64,000 bases of DNA from UBA12202 sp049595035 (GCA_049595035.1 JBMYKD010000010.1:3614-67613), one strand, 5' to 3'; positions 50,592-59,868 are shown, counted from the stretch's first letter. Program-made: numbers and translations. Notes: generated by a model not told the origin, from the sequence alone.

Positions 50592-52025
50592 ATGTTAAAG
50601 CCTTTTCCATTATATACAGGCATTGAAATCAGAGACGGTATTGCCGACGGAACACTTGACCCATCAGTCATGATAGAAGCATGTCTGGCGCGATGTGATG
50701 CGGTACAGGGGCGTCTTAATCCTTTCACCGCAATCTACCATGATGAAGCCATGGCCGCCGCCAATATGATAGCCAACCGGAAGGCAAACGGATTACCAAT
50801 GCGGCCGATGGAAGGTATTCCTGTTGCTATCAAAGAGTTTACCCCGATAAAAGGCAAACGCACAACACGGGGGTCAGCCGCGCTAGAATACCATATTGCC
50901 GATATTCAACCGGTTCTGGTGCAACGTTTGCTAGATGCTGGCGCCATCATTGTAGCAAGAACAACAACCCCGGAATTTGCCCATTCCAGCTTTACCAGAT
51001 CACCATTATTTGGTCATACACTGAACCCGTTTGATCCCACCCGCAGTTCAGGCGGATCATCAGGCGGTGCTGGCGTGGCGGTAGCGACTGGTTGTGTTCC
51101 GGTAGCAGAAGGCACTGATATGGGCGGGTCTGTTCGTATTCCCGCCGCTTTATGTGGCGTGCTTGGGCTGAAACCTAGCCATGGCCGCATCCCCATGGAT
51201 ATTCTATCAACAGTTTTCGATACCATTTCACATTTCGGCCCTCTGGCCAGAACAGTTGCCGATATGGAATTGTTCATGGAATGTGTTGAGGGGGCAGATG
51301 ATGCAGATATCCTAAGCCAGATAGCCCCCGTTCCTTTTGATGATGATCATGATATTAAAGGGTTGCGAATGGCGGCAAGTGTTGATCTGGGCTGTTTTCA
51401 TGTTGATGCAGAAGTGGCCGCCAATTTCCACCAGACGCTGGACAGATTATCCCATGCCGGCGCCATCATCACTGAAGTAGATGTTGCTTTTACCCCTGAT
51501 ATGGTTGACGCGTGGTATGATTACTGGTGCGTCTATCTTGCGGCCGCTGTCCAAGATCTATTGCCTGATAATCGGGACGTCATGGACCCTGATTTTTTGG
51601 AACTGGTTGATAGAGGATTAGAATTATCCGCAGTGGAATTTCGCCGCATTGATGAAACAAGAACACAGCAATGGCATGCCTTTACCACCACTATCACAGG
51701 TCATGATGTTCTGGCCTGCCCGACCATGGCTTTGCCAGCACCGCCATATGACGATAAAGAACTAAATTATACCGGCAAGGATGCCAGTGGCCGGCTTCAT
51801 GCGCTGGATATGACCTGCCTGTTTAATTCCATTGGTCAATGCCCCGCCTTGAGCGTGCCAAATGGGTTCACTTCATCTGGCTTGCCTACCGCTATTCAGT
51901 TGATTGGGCGGCGCTTTGATGATGCCACACCAATGCGAATAGCCCATATACTGGAAATCCATCAGCCCTGGATAGATACACTGCATCATCTGAACATGAA
52001 TGCAGATCATGAGGAGAACATATAA
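50592..52025 (+). CDS. Amidase signature family hydrolase
   Basis: A 477-residue amidase with the Ser-cisSer-Lys triad: Lys81 (PVAIKEF), Ser156 (RSSGGSSGGAG) and Ser180 (GTDMGGSVRIPA). It hydrolyses a carboxamide; the substrate is unknown. The open frame begins at 50553, but that ATG lies inside the hairpin after potD, so ATG 50592 is preferred although it lacks a clear ribosome site. The stop overlaps the start of the flavoprotein gene (TAATG). Placement after a polyamine importer and before an acetylpolyamine amidohydrolase suggests it deblocks an acylated amine. Confidence 0.9.
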   Translation: MLKPFPLYTGIEIRDGIADGTLDPSVMIEACLARCDAVQGRLNPFTAIYHDEAMAAANMIANRKANGLPMRPMEGIPVAIKEFTPIKGKRTTRGSAALEYHIADIQPVLVQRLLDAGAIIVARTTTPEFAHSSFTRSPLFGHTLNPFDPTRSSGGSSGGAGVAVATGCVPVAEGTDMGGSVRIPAALCGVLGLKPSHGRIPMDILSTVFDTISHFGPLARTVADMELFMECVEGADDADILSQIAPVPFDDDHDIKGLRMAASVDLGCFHVDAEVAANFHQTLDRLSHAGAIITEVDVAFTPDMVDAWYDYWCVYLAAAVQDLLPDNRDVMDPDFLELVDRGLELSAVEFRRIDETRTQQWHAFTTTITGHDVLACPTMALPAPPYDDKELNYTGKDASGRLHALDMTCLFNSIGQCPALSVPNGFTSSGLPTAIQLIGRRFDDATPMRIAHILEIHQPWIDTLHHLNMNADHEENI

Positions 52026-54139
52026 TGCCACTTGATCCATCTTCTGGCCAGAAAAGCCGTTATGATATTCTATTTGAGCCATTAGCTATAGGCCCGGTGA
52101 CAGCGAAAAACCGATTTTATCAGGTGCCCCATTGTAACGGGGGTGGTTATCGTGACCCGTCGGCCGTTGCCGAAATGCGGCGGGTAAAAGCCGAAGGCGG
52201 ATGGGGCGTGGTTTTCACCGAACAGGTCGAAATTCACCAGACGAGTGAGATATCACCCTTTATCGAATTACGGCTATGGGATGATAAAGATATGCCAATG
52301 CTGGCAAAAATGGCCGATGCTATCCATAGCCATGATGCACTGGCGGGGATTGAACTTACCTATTCGGGGATTAATGGGCCTAATTTGTATTCCAAGGAAG
52401 TCCCCCTTGCCCCGACCGCCGGCCCTATCCTGACCTTTACTTCTGATCCAGTTAACGCGCGAGGAATGGACAAAGATGATATTCGTGATGTGCGGCGATG
52501 GTATGTGAATGCCGCCAAACGATCCAAGGCATGTGGCTATGATCTGATCTGTCTTTATGGCGCACATGGTTTTGGCATTATCCAGCATTTCCTGTCGCGC
52601 ACCACCAATAAACGGACAGATGAATATGGCGGCAGTCTGGAAAACCGGAGCCGTTTTATGAAAGAACTGGTTGAGGATATTCGCGATGCTGTCGGTGACA
52701 CCATGGGCATTACAATCAGATTATCTCTTGATGAAGCCTTTGATGAACTCAGTTTTTCAAATAGCGAAGTGCGCGAATGTATCGATATGCATAGTGATCT
52801 GCCTGATCTGTGGGATATGGCACATGGGACATGGGAAGACTGTTCCGGAACCTCACGCTTTAAGGATGAAGCGGCGCAAGAAGCCCTGATCAGCGGGATT
52901 AAGGAACTGACCTCACGGCCAGTGGTCGGAGTTGGTCGCTTCACGTCACCTGATACCATGGTAAGACAGATCAAATCTGGCATTATCGATTTCATTGGCG
53001 CGGCCAGACCGTCCATTGCTGATCCCTTCCTGCCCAGAAAGGTAGCGGAAAACCGGTTTGAAGATATCCGTGAATGTATTGGCTGCAATATATGTGTGAC
53101 GGGCGATATGACCATGTCCATATCACGTTGCACCCAGAATCCCAGCTTTATGGAAGAATGGCGCAAAGGCTGGCACCCTGAACATAAACCGGCAAAGGGT
53201 GATAGCCAGTCTGTTCTGATTATCGGGTCGGGCCCTGCCGGATTGGAAGCTGCCCGCATGTTAGGTGGTCGGGGCTATGATGTGGCGCTGGCAGAAGCAC
53301 AATCCGAACTTGGCGGGCGTGTCGCCAAGGAAAGATTACTTCCTAATCTGTCAGCATGGGGACGGGTCATGGATTACCGGCTTGGCCAGATAGAACCGCT
53401 TTCCAATGTTTCCATTTACCGTGAAAGTGATCTCACCGCCGATGATGTACTGGCCTTCGGCTTTGAACATGTCTGCATTGCCACCGGATCACATTGGCGG
53501 CGTGACGGTACGGGTCGCCATATTCTGATACCGGTTGCCATAGACGCCAAGATGCCTGTCTTTACGCCAGATGATATCATGGCTGGCACCATTCCATCCG
53601 GCCATGTGGTGATTTATGATGATGATCACTATTATATGGGTGGGGTCATGGCAGAAAAACTTCGCGAGCTTGGTTGTGAAGTCACCCTGATCACGCCGGC
53701 AACAATGGCATCGGAATGGACAACAAACACGCTTGAACAGGGCATAATCCAGAAAACGCTTCTGGAAATGGGAGTGGATATCATTACCACCCAAAAACTG
53801 GCCTCGGTCGGGGATGGGCATATCATTATGTCATGCATCTATACCGGCCGGGAAACATCAAGGGCGGCTGATGCTGTGCTTATGGTAACCGCCAGAGATG
53901 GCAATGACACGCTTTGGCAAGCATTGAAAACCAGACAGGCAGAATGGCAGGAAGCCGGTATTTCATCAATAAAGATTATTGGAGATGCAGCAGCACCTGC
54001 CCCTATTGCATGGGCAACCTATGCCGGACATTCCTATGCCATGGATATGGACGAAAAACCGGCAGGTGATGATCCGGTATTCCGCCGGGAAGTGGCAGGG
54101 TTAGACCCGACACCTATTGCTAAAATCAGAAGGGCGTAA
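52025..54139 (+). CDS. Trimethylamine-dehydrogenase-like FMN/4Fe-4S flavoprotein
   Basis: A 704-residue, two-part enzyme: an old-yellow-enzyme barrel (1-345), a [4Fe-4S] site, and NAD/FAD-type Rossmann domains from GSGPAG (401-406). Cys37 in QVPHCNG matches the cysteine that forms 6-S-cysteinyl-FMN in trimethylamine dehydrogenase. Cluster ligands are Cys351, 354, 357 and 369. The Tyr178/His181 pair (YGAH) is kept. By alignment from memory, TMADH Tyr60, Ser74, Trp105 and Trp355 become Gln67, Glu81, Thr112 and Asp361, while Trp264 is kept as Trp270. So neither trimethylamine nor dimethylamine is likely; two acidic residues favour a more cationic amine. It is coupled to the amidase gene. Electrons would go to an ETF encoded elsewhere. 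Confidence 0.9.
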   Translation: MPLDPSSGQKSRYDILFEPLAIGPVTAKNRFYQVPHCNGGGYRDPSAVAEMRRVKAEGGWGVVFTEQVEIHQTSEISPFIELRLWDDKDMPMLAKMADAIHSHDALAGIELTYSGINGPNLYSKEVPLAPTAGPILTFTSDPVNARGMDKDDIRDVRRWYVNAAKRSKACGYDLICLYGAHGFGIIQHFLSRTTNKRTDEYGGSLENRSRFMKELVEDIRDAVGDTMGITIRLSLDEAFDELSFSNSEVRECIDMHSDLPDLWDMAHGTWEDCSGTSRFKDEAAQEALISGIKELTSRPVVGVGRFTSPDTMVRQIKSGIIDFIGAARPSIADPFLPRKVAENRFEDIRECIGCNICVTGDMTMSISRCTQNPSFMEEWRKGWHPEHKPAKGDSQSVLIIGSGPAGLEAARMLGGRGYDVALAEAQSELGGRVAKERLLPNLSAWGRVMDYRLGQIEPLSNVSIYRESDLTADDVLAFGFEHVCIATGSHWRRDGTGRHILIPVAIDAKMPVFTPDDIMAGTIPSGHVVIYDDDHYYMGGVMAEKLRELGCEVTLITPATMASEWTTNTLEQGIIQKTLLEMGVDIITTQKLASVGDGHIIMSCIYTGRETSRAADAVLMVTARDGNDTLWQALKTRQAEWQEAGISSIKIIGDAAAPAPIAWATYAGHSYAMDMDEKPAGDDPVFRREVAGLDPTPIAKIRRA

Positions 54140-54143
54140 CGTT

Positions 54144-55175
54144 ATGGATATTATTTACACGGAAAAGCACCGGCTTCGCGCCGCTAAAACAGAACTTTAC
54201 GGAGGCGAATTAGTGCCGCCTTTCGAATGCCCGGAACGGATGGATTTTATCCTTGAGGCGTTAAAAGAAAGACCCATAGGCACATTAAAAGAACCAAACG
54301 ATTACGGGGATGCTGTCATTAACCAAATCCATGATGCGGATTATCTGTCTTTTCTGGATACGGCATGGCAGGAATGGCAGGCCACCGGTATGAAGGGTGA
54401 ACCCATTCCGACCGTCTGGCCATCACGGTCAATGCCGGCGCCTCATGTACCAGATTTTATTGACGGAAAAATTGGCTATTATGCTCTGGCTGGTGAAACC
54501 TCTATTTCCGAAGGCACAATAGAAGCCGTGCGTGCATCGGCACAGGTTGCACTAACAGGGGCAGATGCCATTGCATCAGGTCAGGCGCATCATATCTTTT
54601 CGCTATGCCGCCCCCCCGGTCATCACGCGTCACGAGATCAATATGGCGGTTATTGTTTTATCAATAACGCGGCCATAGCGGCACAATATATGCGGGAAAA
54701 CGGCGCCGCTAAAGTTGCTATCCTTGATGTTGATTTCCATCACGGCAATGGCACTCAGGCGATATTCTATGACCGTGATGATGTTCTGTTTTTATCGCTT
54801 CATGGTGACCCAAAACACGCATTCCCTCATTTTCTTGGTTATGCTGATGAAGTGGGGCATGGCAAGGGTGATGGCTATAATATCAATTACCCCATGGCAC
54901 CGCAGACACCCTATGACAAATGGGTGGAAGCACTAGACCATGCCATCGCATCTATTCGCAGCTATGCACCAGATAGCCTGATTGTGTCTTTCGGGGCGGA
55001 TACGTTCGAACATGATCCGATTAGTTTTTTCAAATTAAAGAGTGATGATTATTTTGATATGGGGGCGCGAATTAATGCCCTTGGCCTGCCCACACTCACC
55101 GTCATGGAAGGCGGATATGCGGTAAAGGATATTGGCATTAATACCGTCAATTTCCTGATCGGGTTGGAGCGTTGA
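54144..55175 (+). CDS. Acetylpolyamine amidohydrolase (HDAC superfamily)
   Basis: A 343-residue zinc hydrolase expected to remove acetyl groups from N-acetylated putrescine, cadaverine or spermidine. His160 and His161 (CRPPGHHAS), zinc ligands Asp197 and His199 (DVDFHHGNGTQ), the third ligand in SFGADTFEHDP and the late MEGGYAVKDIG are present. The length matches Mycoplana acetylpolyamine amidohydrolase and exceeds AcuC-type cores in the loop before residue 120. AAGGG is 9 bases from ATG 54144. It lies 4 bases after the flavoprotein gene and one base before the carbamoylputrescine amidase gene, a strong contextual support for polyamine as substrate. Confidence 0.9.
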   Translation: MDIIYTEKHRLRAAKTELYGGELVPPFECPERMDFILEALKERPIGTLKEPNDYGDAVINQIHDADYLSFLDTAWQEWQATGMKGEPIPTVWPSRSMPAPHVPDFIDGKIGYYALAGETSISEGTIEAVRASAQVALTGADAIASGQAHHIFSLCRPPGHHASRDQYGGYCFINNAAIAAQYMRENGAAKVAILDVDFHHGNGTQAIFYDRDDVLFLSLHGDPKHAFPHFLGYADEVGHGKGDGYNINYPMAPQTPYDKWVEALDHAIASIRSYAPDSLIVSFGADTFEHDPISFFKLKSDDYFDMGARINALGLPTLTVMEGGYAVKDIGINTVNFLIGLER

Positions 55176-55176
55176 T

Positions 55177-56031
55177 ATGACAAGACTTGCAATTACCCAG
55201 ATGGCTTGTAGCTGGCATATCGAAGACAATCTCAATCAGGCGGAATCGCTTGTTCGTGAAGCCGCAGGTAAAGGCGCAAATATCATTTTATTGCAGGAAC
55301 TCTTTGCGACTGTCTATTTCTGCCCTGAACAGAATAAAGATCACTTTGCCCATGCCTATGAAGCAGGTGATCATCCCTTTCTGCCGCGATTTCGCGCGTT
55401 GGCGAAAGAATTAGGGGTTGTGCTACCTATCAGTTTCTTTGAGAAAAGCAATAATGCCTATTTCAATTCCATGATGATGGTTGATGCAGATGGCAAGGAA
55501 ATGGGGCTTTATCGCAAAACGCACCTACCGCAAGGCCCCGGATATGAAGAAAAGTTTTATTTCAATCCCGGCAATCTGGGCTTTCGTGTCTGGGACACTG
55601 CTTTCGGCCGGATAGGGGTAGCGATCTGCTGGGATCAGTGGTTTCCGGAAGCCGCGCGGATCATGGCGCTAAAAGGGGCAGATATCCTACTTTACCCAAC
55701 GGCCATCGGATCAGAACCCGGTGACCCATCGCTTGATTCCAGTGGCCACTGGCAACGCACCATGCAAGGTCATGCTGCCGCAAATATGGTTACGCTGGCG
55801 GCAAGCAATCGTATTGGCAAGGAAACGGTTGGTGGTATCGATATGACATTTTACGGGCAGTCCTTTATTGCCGATCATACCGGTGCATTAGTGGCGGAAT
55901 GCCATGATGGTATCAATCAGATTGCAACAGCGGATATTGATATGGATGCCATGCGCGCCGAACGTGCGAGTTGGGGGTTATTCAGGGACAGACGTCCCGA
56001 ACATTATCAGGATATTCTGTCCCTATCCTAA
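55177..56031 (+). CDS. aguB: N-carbamoylputrescine amidase
   Basis: A 284-residue nitrilase-superfamily enzyme that converts N-carbamoylputrescine to putrescine, CO2 and ammonia. The catalytic triad is Glu41 (LLQELFATVYF), Lys114 (YRKTHLPQGPGY) and Cys151 (AICWDQWFPEAARI); the last segment is characteristic of AguB. The final step fits the agmatine deiminase route, but no agmatine deiminase (AguA) gene is present in the window. Instead agmatinase converges on it with 7 bases between stops, so two alternative ends of agmatine degradation sit together. Confidence 0.93.
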   Translation: MTRLAITQMACSWHIEDNLNQAESLVREAAGKGANIILLQELFATVYFCPEQNKDHFAHAYEAGDHPFLPRFRALAKELGVVLPISFFEKSNNAYFNSMMMVDADGKEMGLYRKTHLPQGPGYEEKFYFNPGNLGFRVWDTAFGRIGVAICWDQWFPEAARIMALKGADILLYPTAIGSEPGDPSLDSSGHWQRTMQGHAAANMVTLAASNRIGKETVGGIDMTFYGQSFIADHTGALVAECHDGINQIATADIDMDAMRAERASWGLFRDRRPEHYQDILSLS

Positions 56032-56038
56032 AAGACGT

Positions 56039-57010
56039 TTATACCCTGCCGACCATATTCCTTTTCGCGCCTGCTTTTTCCGCCATGACACAAAGCCAGT
56101 CATGGGCAATATTTGCCGCCGCCATTGCGGTGATATCCGCATGATCATAGGCTGGTGATACCTCAACCAGATCCATGCCAATCATGTTAAGCGGGGTCAG
56201 GCCGCGGATTAATTCCAGCGCCTGCCATGTCGCAAGCCCGCCCGGAACCGGTGTTCCTGTCCCCGGCGCAAAAGCCGGATCAAGGCAATCGATATCAAAA
56301 CTGATATAAGCCGGATGATCCCCTACCCTTTCCATGATAGCATCTAGTGTTGCTGTAATCCCGTTACGGTGTACCCATGGACTTGTCAGAATCTCAAACC
56401 CGTGATCAGAATCATTCCATGTCCGTAACCCCACCTGAATGGAATGAGATGGATCAATAACGCCTTCCTGATATCCATGCAGAAACATAGACCCATGATT
56501 AAGCGTTGAACCACCATCATCCCATGTATCACAATGGGCATCGAATTGCACTAACGCCACGGGGCCATGTTTTTCAGCATGGGCACGGATAAGCGGTAGG
56601 GCAACAAAATGGTCACCGCCAAAGGTAAGCATCTTTGACCCGGACGCCAGAATGCCCCGGGCATGATTGGTGATACTATCAGGGATGCTTTGCGGATCAT
56701 GTGGGTCAAGCGCACAATCACCATAATCAACAACAGCAAGCGTATCAAACGGGTCAAACCCAAAGGGAAATGCCGTCAGACTGGCTAGTTCTGTTGACGC
56801 GGCCCGAATAGCGCGAGGGCCAAATCGTGTTCCCGGCCGGTTAGTCACTGCCCCGTCAAATGGAATCCCGCTGATAGTAATATCCACACCATCCAGATCA
56901 CGGCTATATTTCCGGCGCAGAAAACTTAACGCACCAGCATAAGTCATTTCATGTTTGGTGCCCTTAACCTGTTTTTTCAGAAACGCCTGATCAGAATCCA
57001 CATAATCCAT
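56039..57010 (-). CDS. speB: Agmatinase
   Basis: A 323-residue ureohydrolase that splits agmatine into putrescine and urea with two Mn ions. Metal ligands are His134 (GGDHFVAL), Asp157, His159 and Asp161 (DAHCDTWDDGG), and Asp239 and Asp241 (SFDIDCLDPAFAPGTG). SGIPFDGAVTNRPGTRFGP is the agmatinase-type N-terminal signature, which distinguishes it from arginase. A G-rich site GGGGGG precedes the ATG. It follows the transaminase gene by 24 bases on the same strand, so putrescine produced by it would pass to that enzyme. Confidence 0.93.
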   Translation of the reverse strand: MDYVDSDQAFLKKQVKGTKHEMTYAGALSFLRRKYSRDLDGVDITISGIPFDGAVTNRPGTRFGPRAIRAASTELASLTAFPFGFDPFDTLAVVDYGDCALDPHDPQSIPDSITNHARGILASGSKMLTFGGDHFVALPLIRAHAEKHGPVALVQFDAHCDTWDDGGSTLNHGSMFLHGYQEGVIDPSHSIQVGLRTWNDSDHGFEILTSPWVHRNGITATLDAIMERVGDHPAYISFDIDCLDPAFAPGTGTPVPGGLATWQALELIRGLTPLNMIGMDLVEVSPAYDHADITAMAAANIAHDWLCVMAEKAGAKRNMVGRV

Positions 57011-57034
57011 GATTTCCCCCCAGAGATAAGGCTT

Positions 57035-58423
57035 TTAAGATAGTTTTAATGTATCCATCGCGGCATCAAGCGCCTGCCGCAATATACCTATCGTTTTATC
57101 AATATCAGCGCGTTCATAGGTAAGTGGTGGTGATAGTATCATACCATCGCGCACTGCCCTGATCATCATGCCCATGCCAATCGCATGATCACGGACAACC
57201 ACCGCAGCATGACCCTGATGGTCAAAATGCTTGGGGCCTTCTTTATGTTCAACTAGTTCAACCGCACCAAGCAGGCCAAAGCTTCGCACCTCACCAACCA
57301 TGGGGTGATCAGCAAGTGTCTGGATCGCTTCGGCCAGATAAGGCCCGGTATCGTTACGGACTTTTTCAATCAGTCCTTCATCTTCAATCAGTTTAAGATT
57401 GGCCAGAGCAACCGCCGCCGCCACCGGATGACCGGAATAGGTAAAGCCGTGATAAAACTCACCCCCATCGGCAATCAGTTTTTCCGCCACCCGCTCACCA
57501 ACCAGAACCGCAGACATCGGCTGATAACCAGATGTAAGCCCCTTTGCCGTAGCCATCAGATCAGGTTTCAGATTCATGGTCTGACTTGCAAACCATTCAC
57601 CAGTACGGCCATAGCCGGTGATGACTTCATCAGCGACAAAAAGAATATCATGACGGCGGCAGATATCCTGAATACGTTCGAAATACCCTTTCGGCGGAAT
57701 AATCACACCGCCTGCCCCCTGAATGGGTTCAGCAATAAAGGCCGCCACATGGTCAGCCCCTAATTCCTGTATCTTTTCTTCCAACCAGCTGGCCGATACA
57801 TCTGCAAAGGTATCTTCATCCATATTACCCTGATAAAGAAATCCATATGGTGGCTTGATATGTTCGAAATCCGGCAGACGGCAGGCCTGATCATGCATCC
57901 CGCTCATCCCGCCCATGCTGGCCGCAACCATGGTACTTCCGTGATAGCCATATTCACGGCTGATGATTTTCTGTTTTTCAGGCTTGCCTTCTAATGCCCA
58001 GTAATGCCTGATCATCCGCACAATGGTATCATTAGCTTCTGATCCTGAATTGGCAAAAAAGACATGGCTAATTCCATCCGGGGCAAGATCAATCAGTCGC
58101 TGTGATAATTCTGCCGCTGGCGTGTTACTGGTTTTAAAAAAGGTATTATAATAGGGCAATTTATTCAGCTGTTCGGTTGCGGCATCAATCAATTCCTGCC
58201 GGCCATAGCCGACATTGACACACCATAATCCAGCCATGGCATCCAGAATCTGATTGCCATTACTATCATAGATATAATGCCCTTTAGCATGTGTAATCAT
58301 CCGCGTACCTTCTTCGCGCATTTGTGCGTAATCCGTAAACGGATGCAAATGGTGTGCGACATCGGCGGCGACTAATGGATCATTGAACGGATCAAAATGC
58401 TGAGTTTCCATCTTTTTTCCCAT
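57035..58423 (-). CDS. Class III aminotransferase (putrescine/polyamine-pyruvate type)
   Basis: A 462-residue PLP-dependent omega-transaminase. The Schiff-base lysine is Lys294 (ATAKGLTSGYQP), Asp265 (VADEVITGYGRTG) contacts the PLP nitrogen, and NSGSEANDT binds phosphate. GLWCVNVGYGRQEL resembles SpuC-type putrescine/spermidine:pyruvate transaminases, which make 4-aminobutanal. An ATG at 58411 with GGGA six bases before it is an equally good start. Agmatinase follows in the same transcript. The gene diverges from the PuuA-like gene across 65 bases holding a candidate operator. Beta-alanine or other omega-amino acids are alternative donors. Confidence 0.9.
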   Translation of the reverse strand: MGKKMETQHFDPFNDPLVAADVAHHLHPFTDYAQMREEGTRMITHAKGHYIYDSNGNQILDAMAGLWCVNVGYGRQELIDAATEQLNKLPYYNTFFKTSNTPAAELSQRLIDLAPDGISHVFFANSGSEANDTIVRMIRHYWALEGKPEKQKIISREYGYHGSTMVAASMGGMSGMHDQACRLPDFEHIKPPYGFLYQGNMDEDTFADVSASWLEEKIQELGADHVAAFIAEPIQGAGGVIIPPKGYFERIQDICRRHDILFVADEVITGYGRTGEWFASQTMNLKPDLMATAKGLTSGYQPMSAVLVGERVAEKLIADGGEFYHGFTYSGHPVAAAVALANLKLIEDEGLIEKVRNDTGPYLAEAIQTLADHPMVGEVRSFGLLGAVELVEHKEGPKHFDHQGHAAVVVRDHAIGMGMMIRAVRDGMILSPPLTYERADIDKTIGILRQALDAAMDTLKLS

Positions 58424-58469
58424 ATGCTATTGATAAAAAAAATATGTATTAAGATTACAAAACCTAAAT

Positions 58470-58486
58470 ATATGGTGTAACCATAT
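58470..58486. promoter_or_regulatory. Candidate GntR/FadR-type operator
   Basis: ATATGGT-gta-ACCATAT is a perfect 7-base inverted repeat. Its core TGGT-N3-ACCA matches the general form recognised by FadR-subfamily GntR regulators. It lies 3 bases before the glutamine-synthetase-family start and 47 bases upstream of the transaminase start, so it could control both. No GntR gene is in the window. Confidence 0.5.
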
Positions 58487-58488
58487 AG

Positions 58489-59868
58489 ATGGGTGCAACC
58501 GAAAGTATGTTAATCATGGCACAATTGCTGGAAACACTCACTAAAAATTTTCCGAATATGGAAACAATTACCGCTATGTTTGCTGATTCCAATGGCATCA
58601 TGCGGGGTAAGCTATTACCAGCAGATACATTACCAAAACTGATAAAAGAAGGCATTCTGCTGCCAGCTAGTGTATTTGGCACGGATGCCACTGGTGAATC
58701 GGTGGCAGAAACAGGATTAGTATGGGATACCGGCGACCGCGATTTCCCCTTTATGCCAGTGGCAGACAGTTTTCATGCGCTGGATGATGACGGCAAGAAT
58801 GTTGCCTGTCTGATCCAGATGATGGATACGGATGGAACCCCGCATCAGCTTGACCCCCGTGGCATTCTTGGTGAGGTGATAAAGCGCATTAATGCCATGG
58901 GGATTTATCCCGTTATCGCCCCAGAACTGGAATTCTACCTGATTGATCGCAAACTGAATCATGGCATGGGGCAATATGCACCAATCCCTGATACTGGTGA
59001 AAGCCAGCCAACTAACCAGATTTATGGCATTGAAGCCTATGACGAGTTTTCGGATGTCGTGAATGATATTCACCGCACCTGCCTGACGGCTGGTATCAAG
59101 GCTGATACTGCTATCACCGAATATGGGCGCGGCCAGTATGAAATTAATATCCTTCATCAGGCGGATGCTTTACGCGCCGCCGATGAAGCGGCCTTACTGC
59201 GCTATCATACCCGCCGCGTGGCCAGGCGGCATGGCATTGATTCTACCTTTATGGGTAAGCCATTTGCAGATGATACCGGAAGCGGTTTTCATCTGCATGT
59301 GAGTCTGTGGGATGATAAGGGCAATAATCTCATGGCCGAGGATGATGGCGGTGAACCGGTATCCAATCCGGTATTGCAACATGCGGTTGGCGGGCTTGCC
59401 CAGCATCTGGGGGACAGTTTTGCCATCTTTTCCCCTAATGCCAATGCATGGCGGCGGATTGCCCCCGGTCATTATGCCCCCGTTGATAAAAGCTGGGGGG
59501 TGAATAATCGAACAGTGAACTTTCGCGTTCCAGAAGGGAACAGATCAGCCAGACGCATAGAACACCGCGCCGCCAGTGCCGATATTAATCCTTATCTGAC
59601 AACCGCGCTTATTCTGGCAGCGATGGTTGATGGAATAACTAACCAGACCACCCCACCAGATATGACGACCAAAAATGCCTATGATGCCCCAAATCGTGAT
59701 GGCCTACCCGCGACCTGGGCAGCAGCTAACGAAATGTTTAGCCAGAGTGCATTTATCAAAACATGGCTGGGTGAGGCATATACCCATGTCTATGCTGCCA
59801 CCAAAGAATATGAACGCCTGACATTTGATCAGACCATCACTCCACTGGAATGGCAATGGTATCGTTAA
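58489..59868 (+). CDS. Glutamine synthetase family protein (PuuA-like)
   Basis: A 459-residue glutamine synthetase homologue, probably a gamma-glutamylpolyamine synthetase that joins glutamate to putrescine with ATP. Active-site segments are ITAMFADSNGIMRGKLLP, Glu146 and Glu148 (APELEFYLI), GRGQYEINI, GSGFHLHVSLWD and NRSARRIEHR. The adenylylation-loop tyrosine of GlnA is not evident, which fits a catabolic paralogue. The start is uncertain: ATG 58489 lies next to the operator-like repeat, and ATGs at 58507 and 58516 are in frame. Neighbouring transaminase and agmatinase genes support a polyamine role. PuuB and PuuD are not adjacent. Confidence 0.88.
   Translation: MGATESMLIMAQLLETLTKNFPNMETITAMFADSNGIMRGKLLPADTLPKLIKEGILLPASVFGTDATGESVAETGLVWDTGDRDFPFMPVADSFHALDDDGKNVACLIQMMDTDGTPHQLDPRGILGEVIKRINAMGIYPVIAPELEFYLIDRKLNHGMGQYAPIPDTGESQPTNQIYGIEAYDEFSDVVNDIHRTCLTAGIKADTAITEYGRGQYEINILHQADALRAADEAALLRYHTRRVARRHGIDSTFMGKPFADDTGSGFHLHVSLWDDKGNNLMAEDDGGEPVSNPVLQHAVGGLAQHLGDSFAIFSPNANAWRRIAPGHYAPVDKSWGVNNRTVNFRVPEGNRSARRIEHRAASADINPYLTTALILAAMVDGITNQTTPPDMTTKNAYDAPNRDGLPATWAAANEMFSQSAFIKTWLGEAYTHVYAATKEYERLTFDQTITPLEWQWYR

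Noticed and set aside
52555..53259. A 234-codon open frame on the minus strand
   Set aside because: It lies wholly inside the trimethylamine-dehydrogenase-like gene on the opposite strand, is Ser/Arg/Pro-rich and has no recognisable domain; it is a shadow frame.
57305..57763. A 152-codon open frame on the plus strand
   Set aside because: Antisense to the class III transaminase gene, whose motifs are complete; no independent coding evidence.
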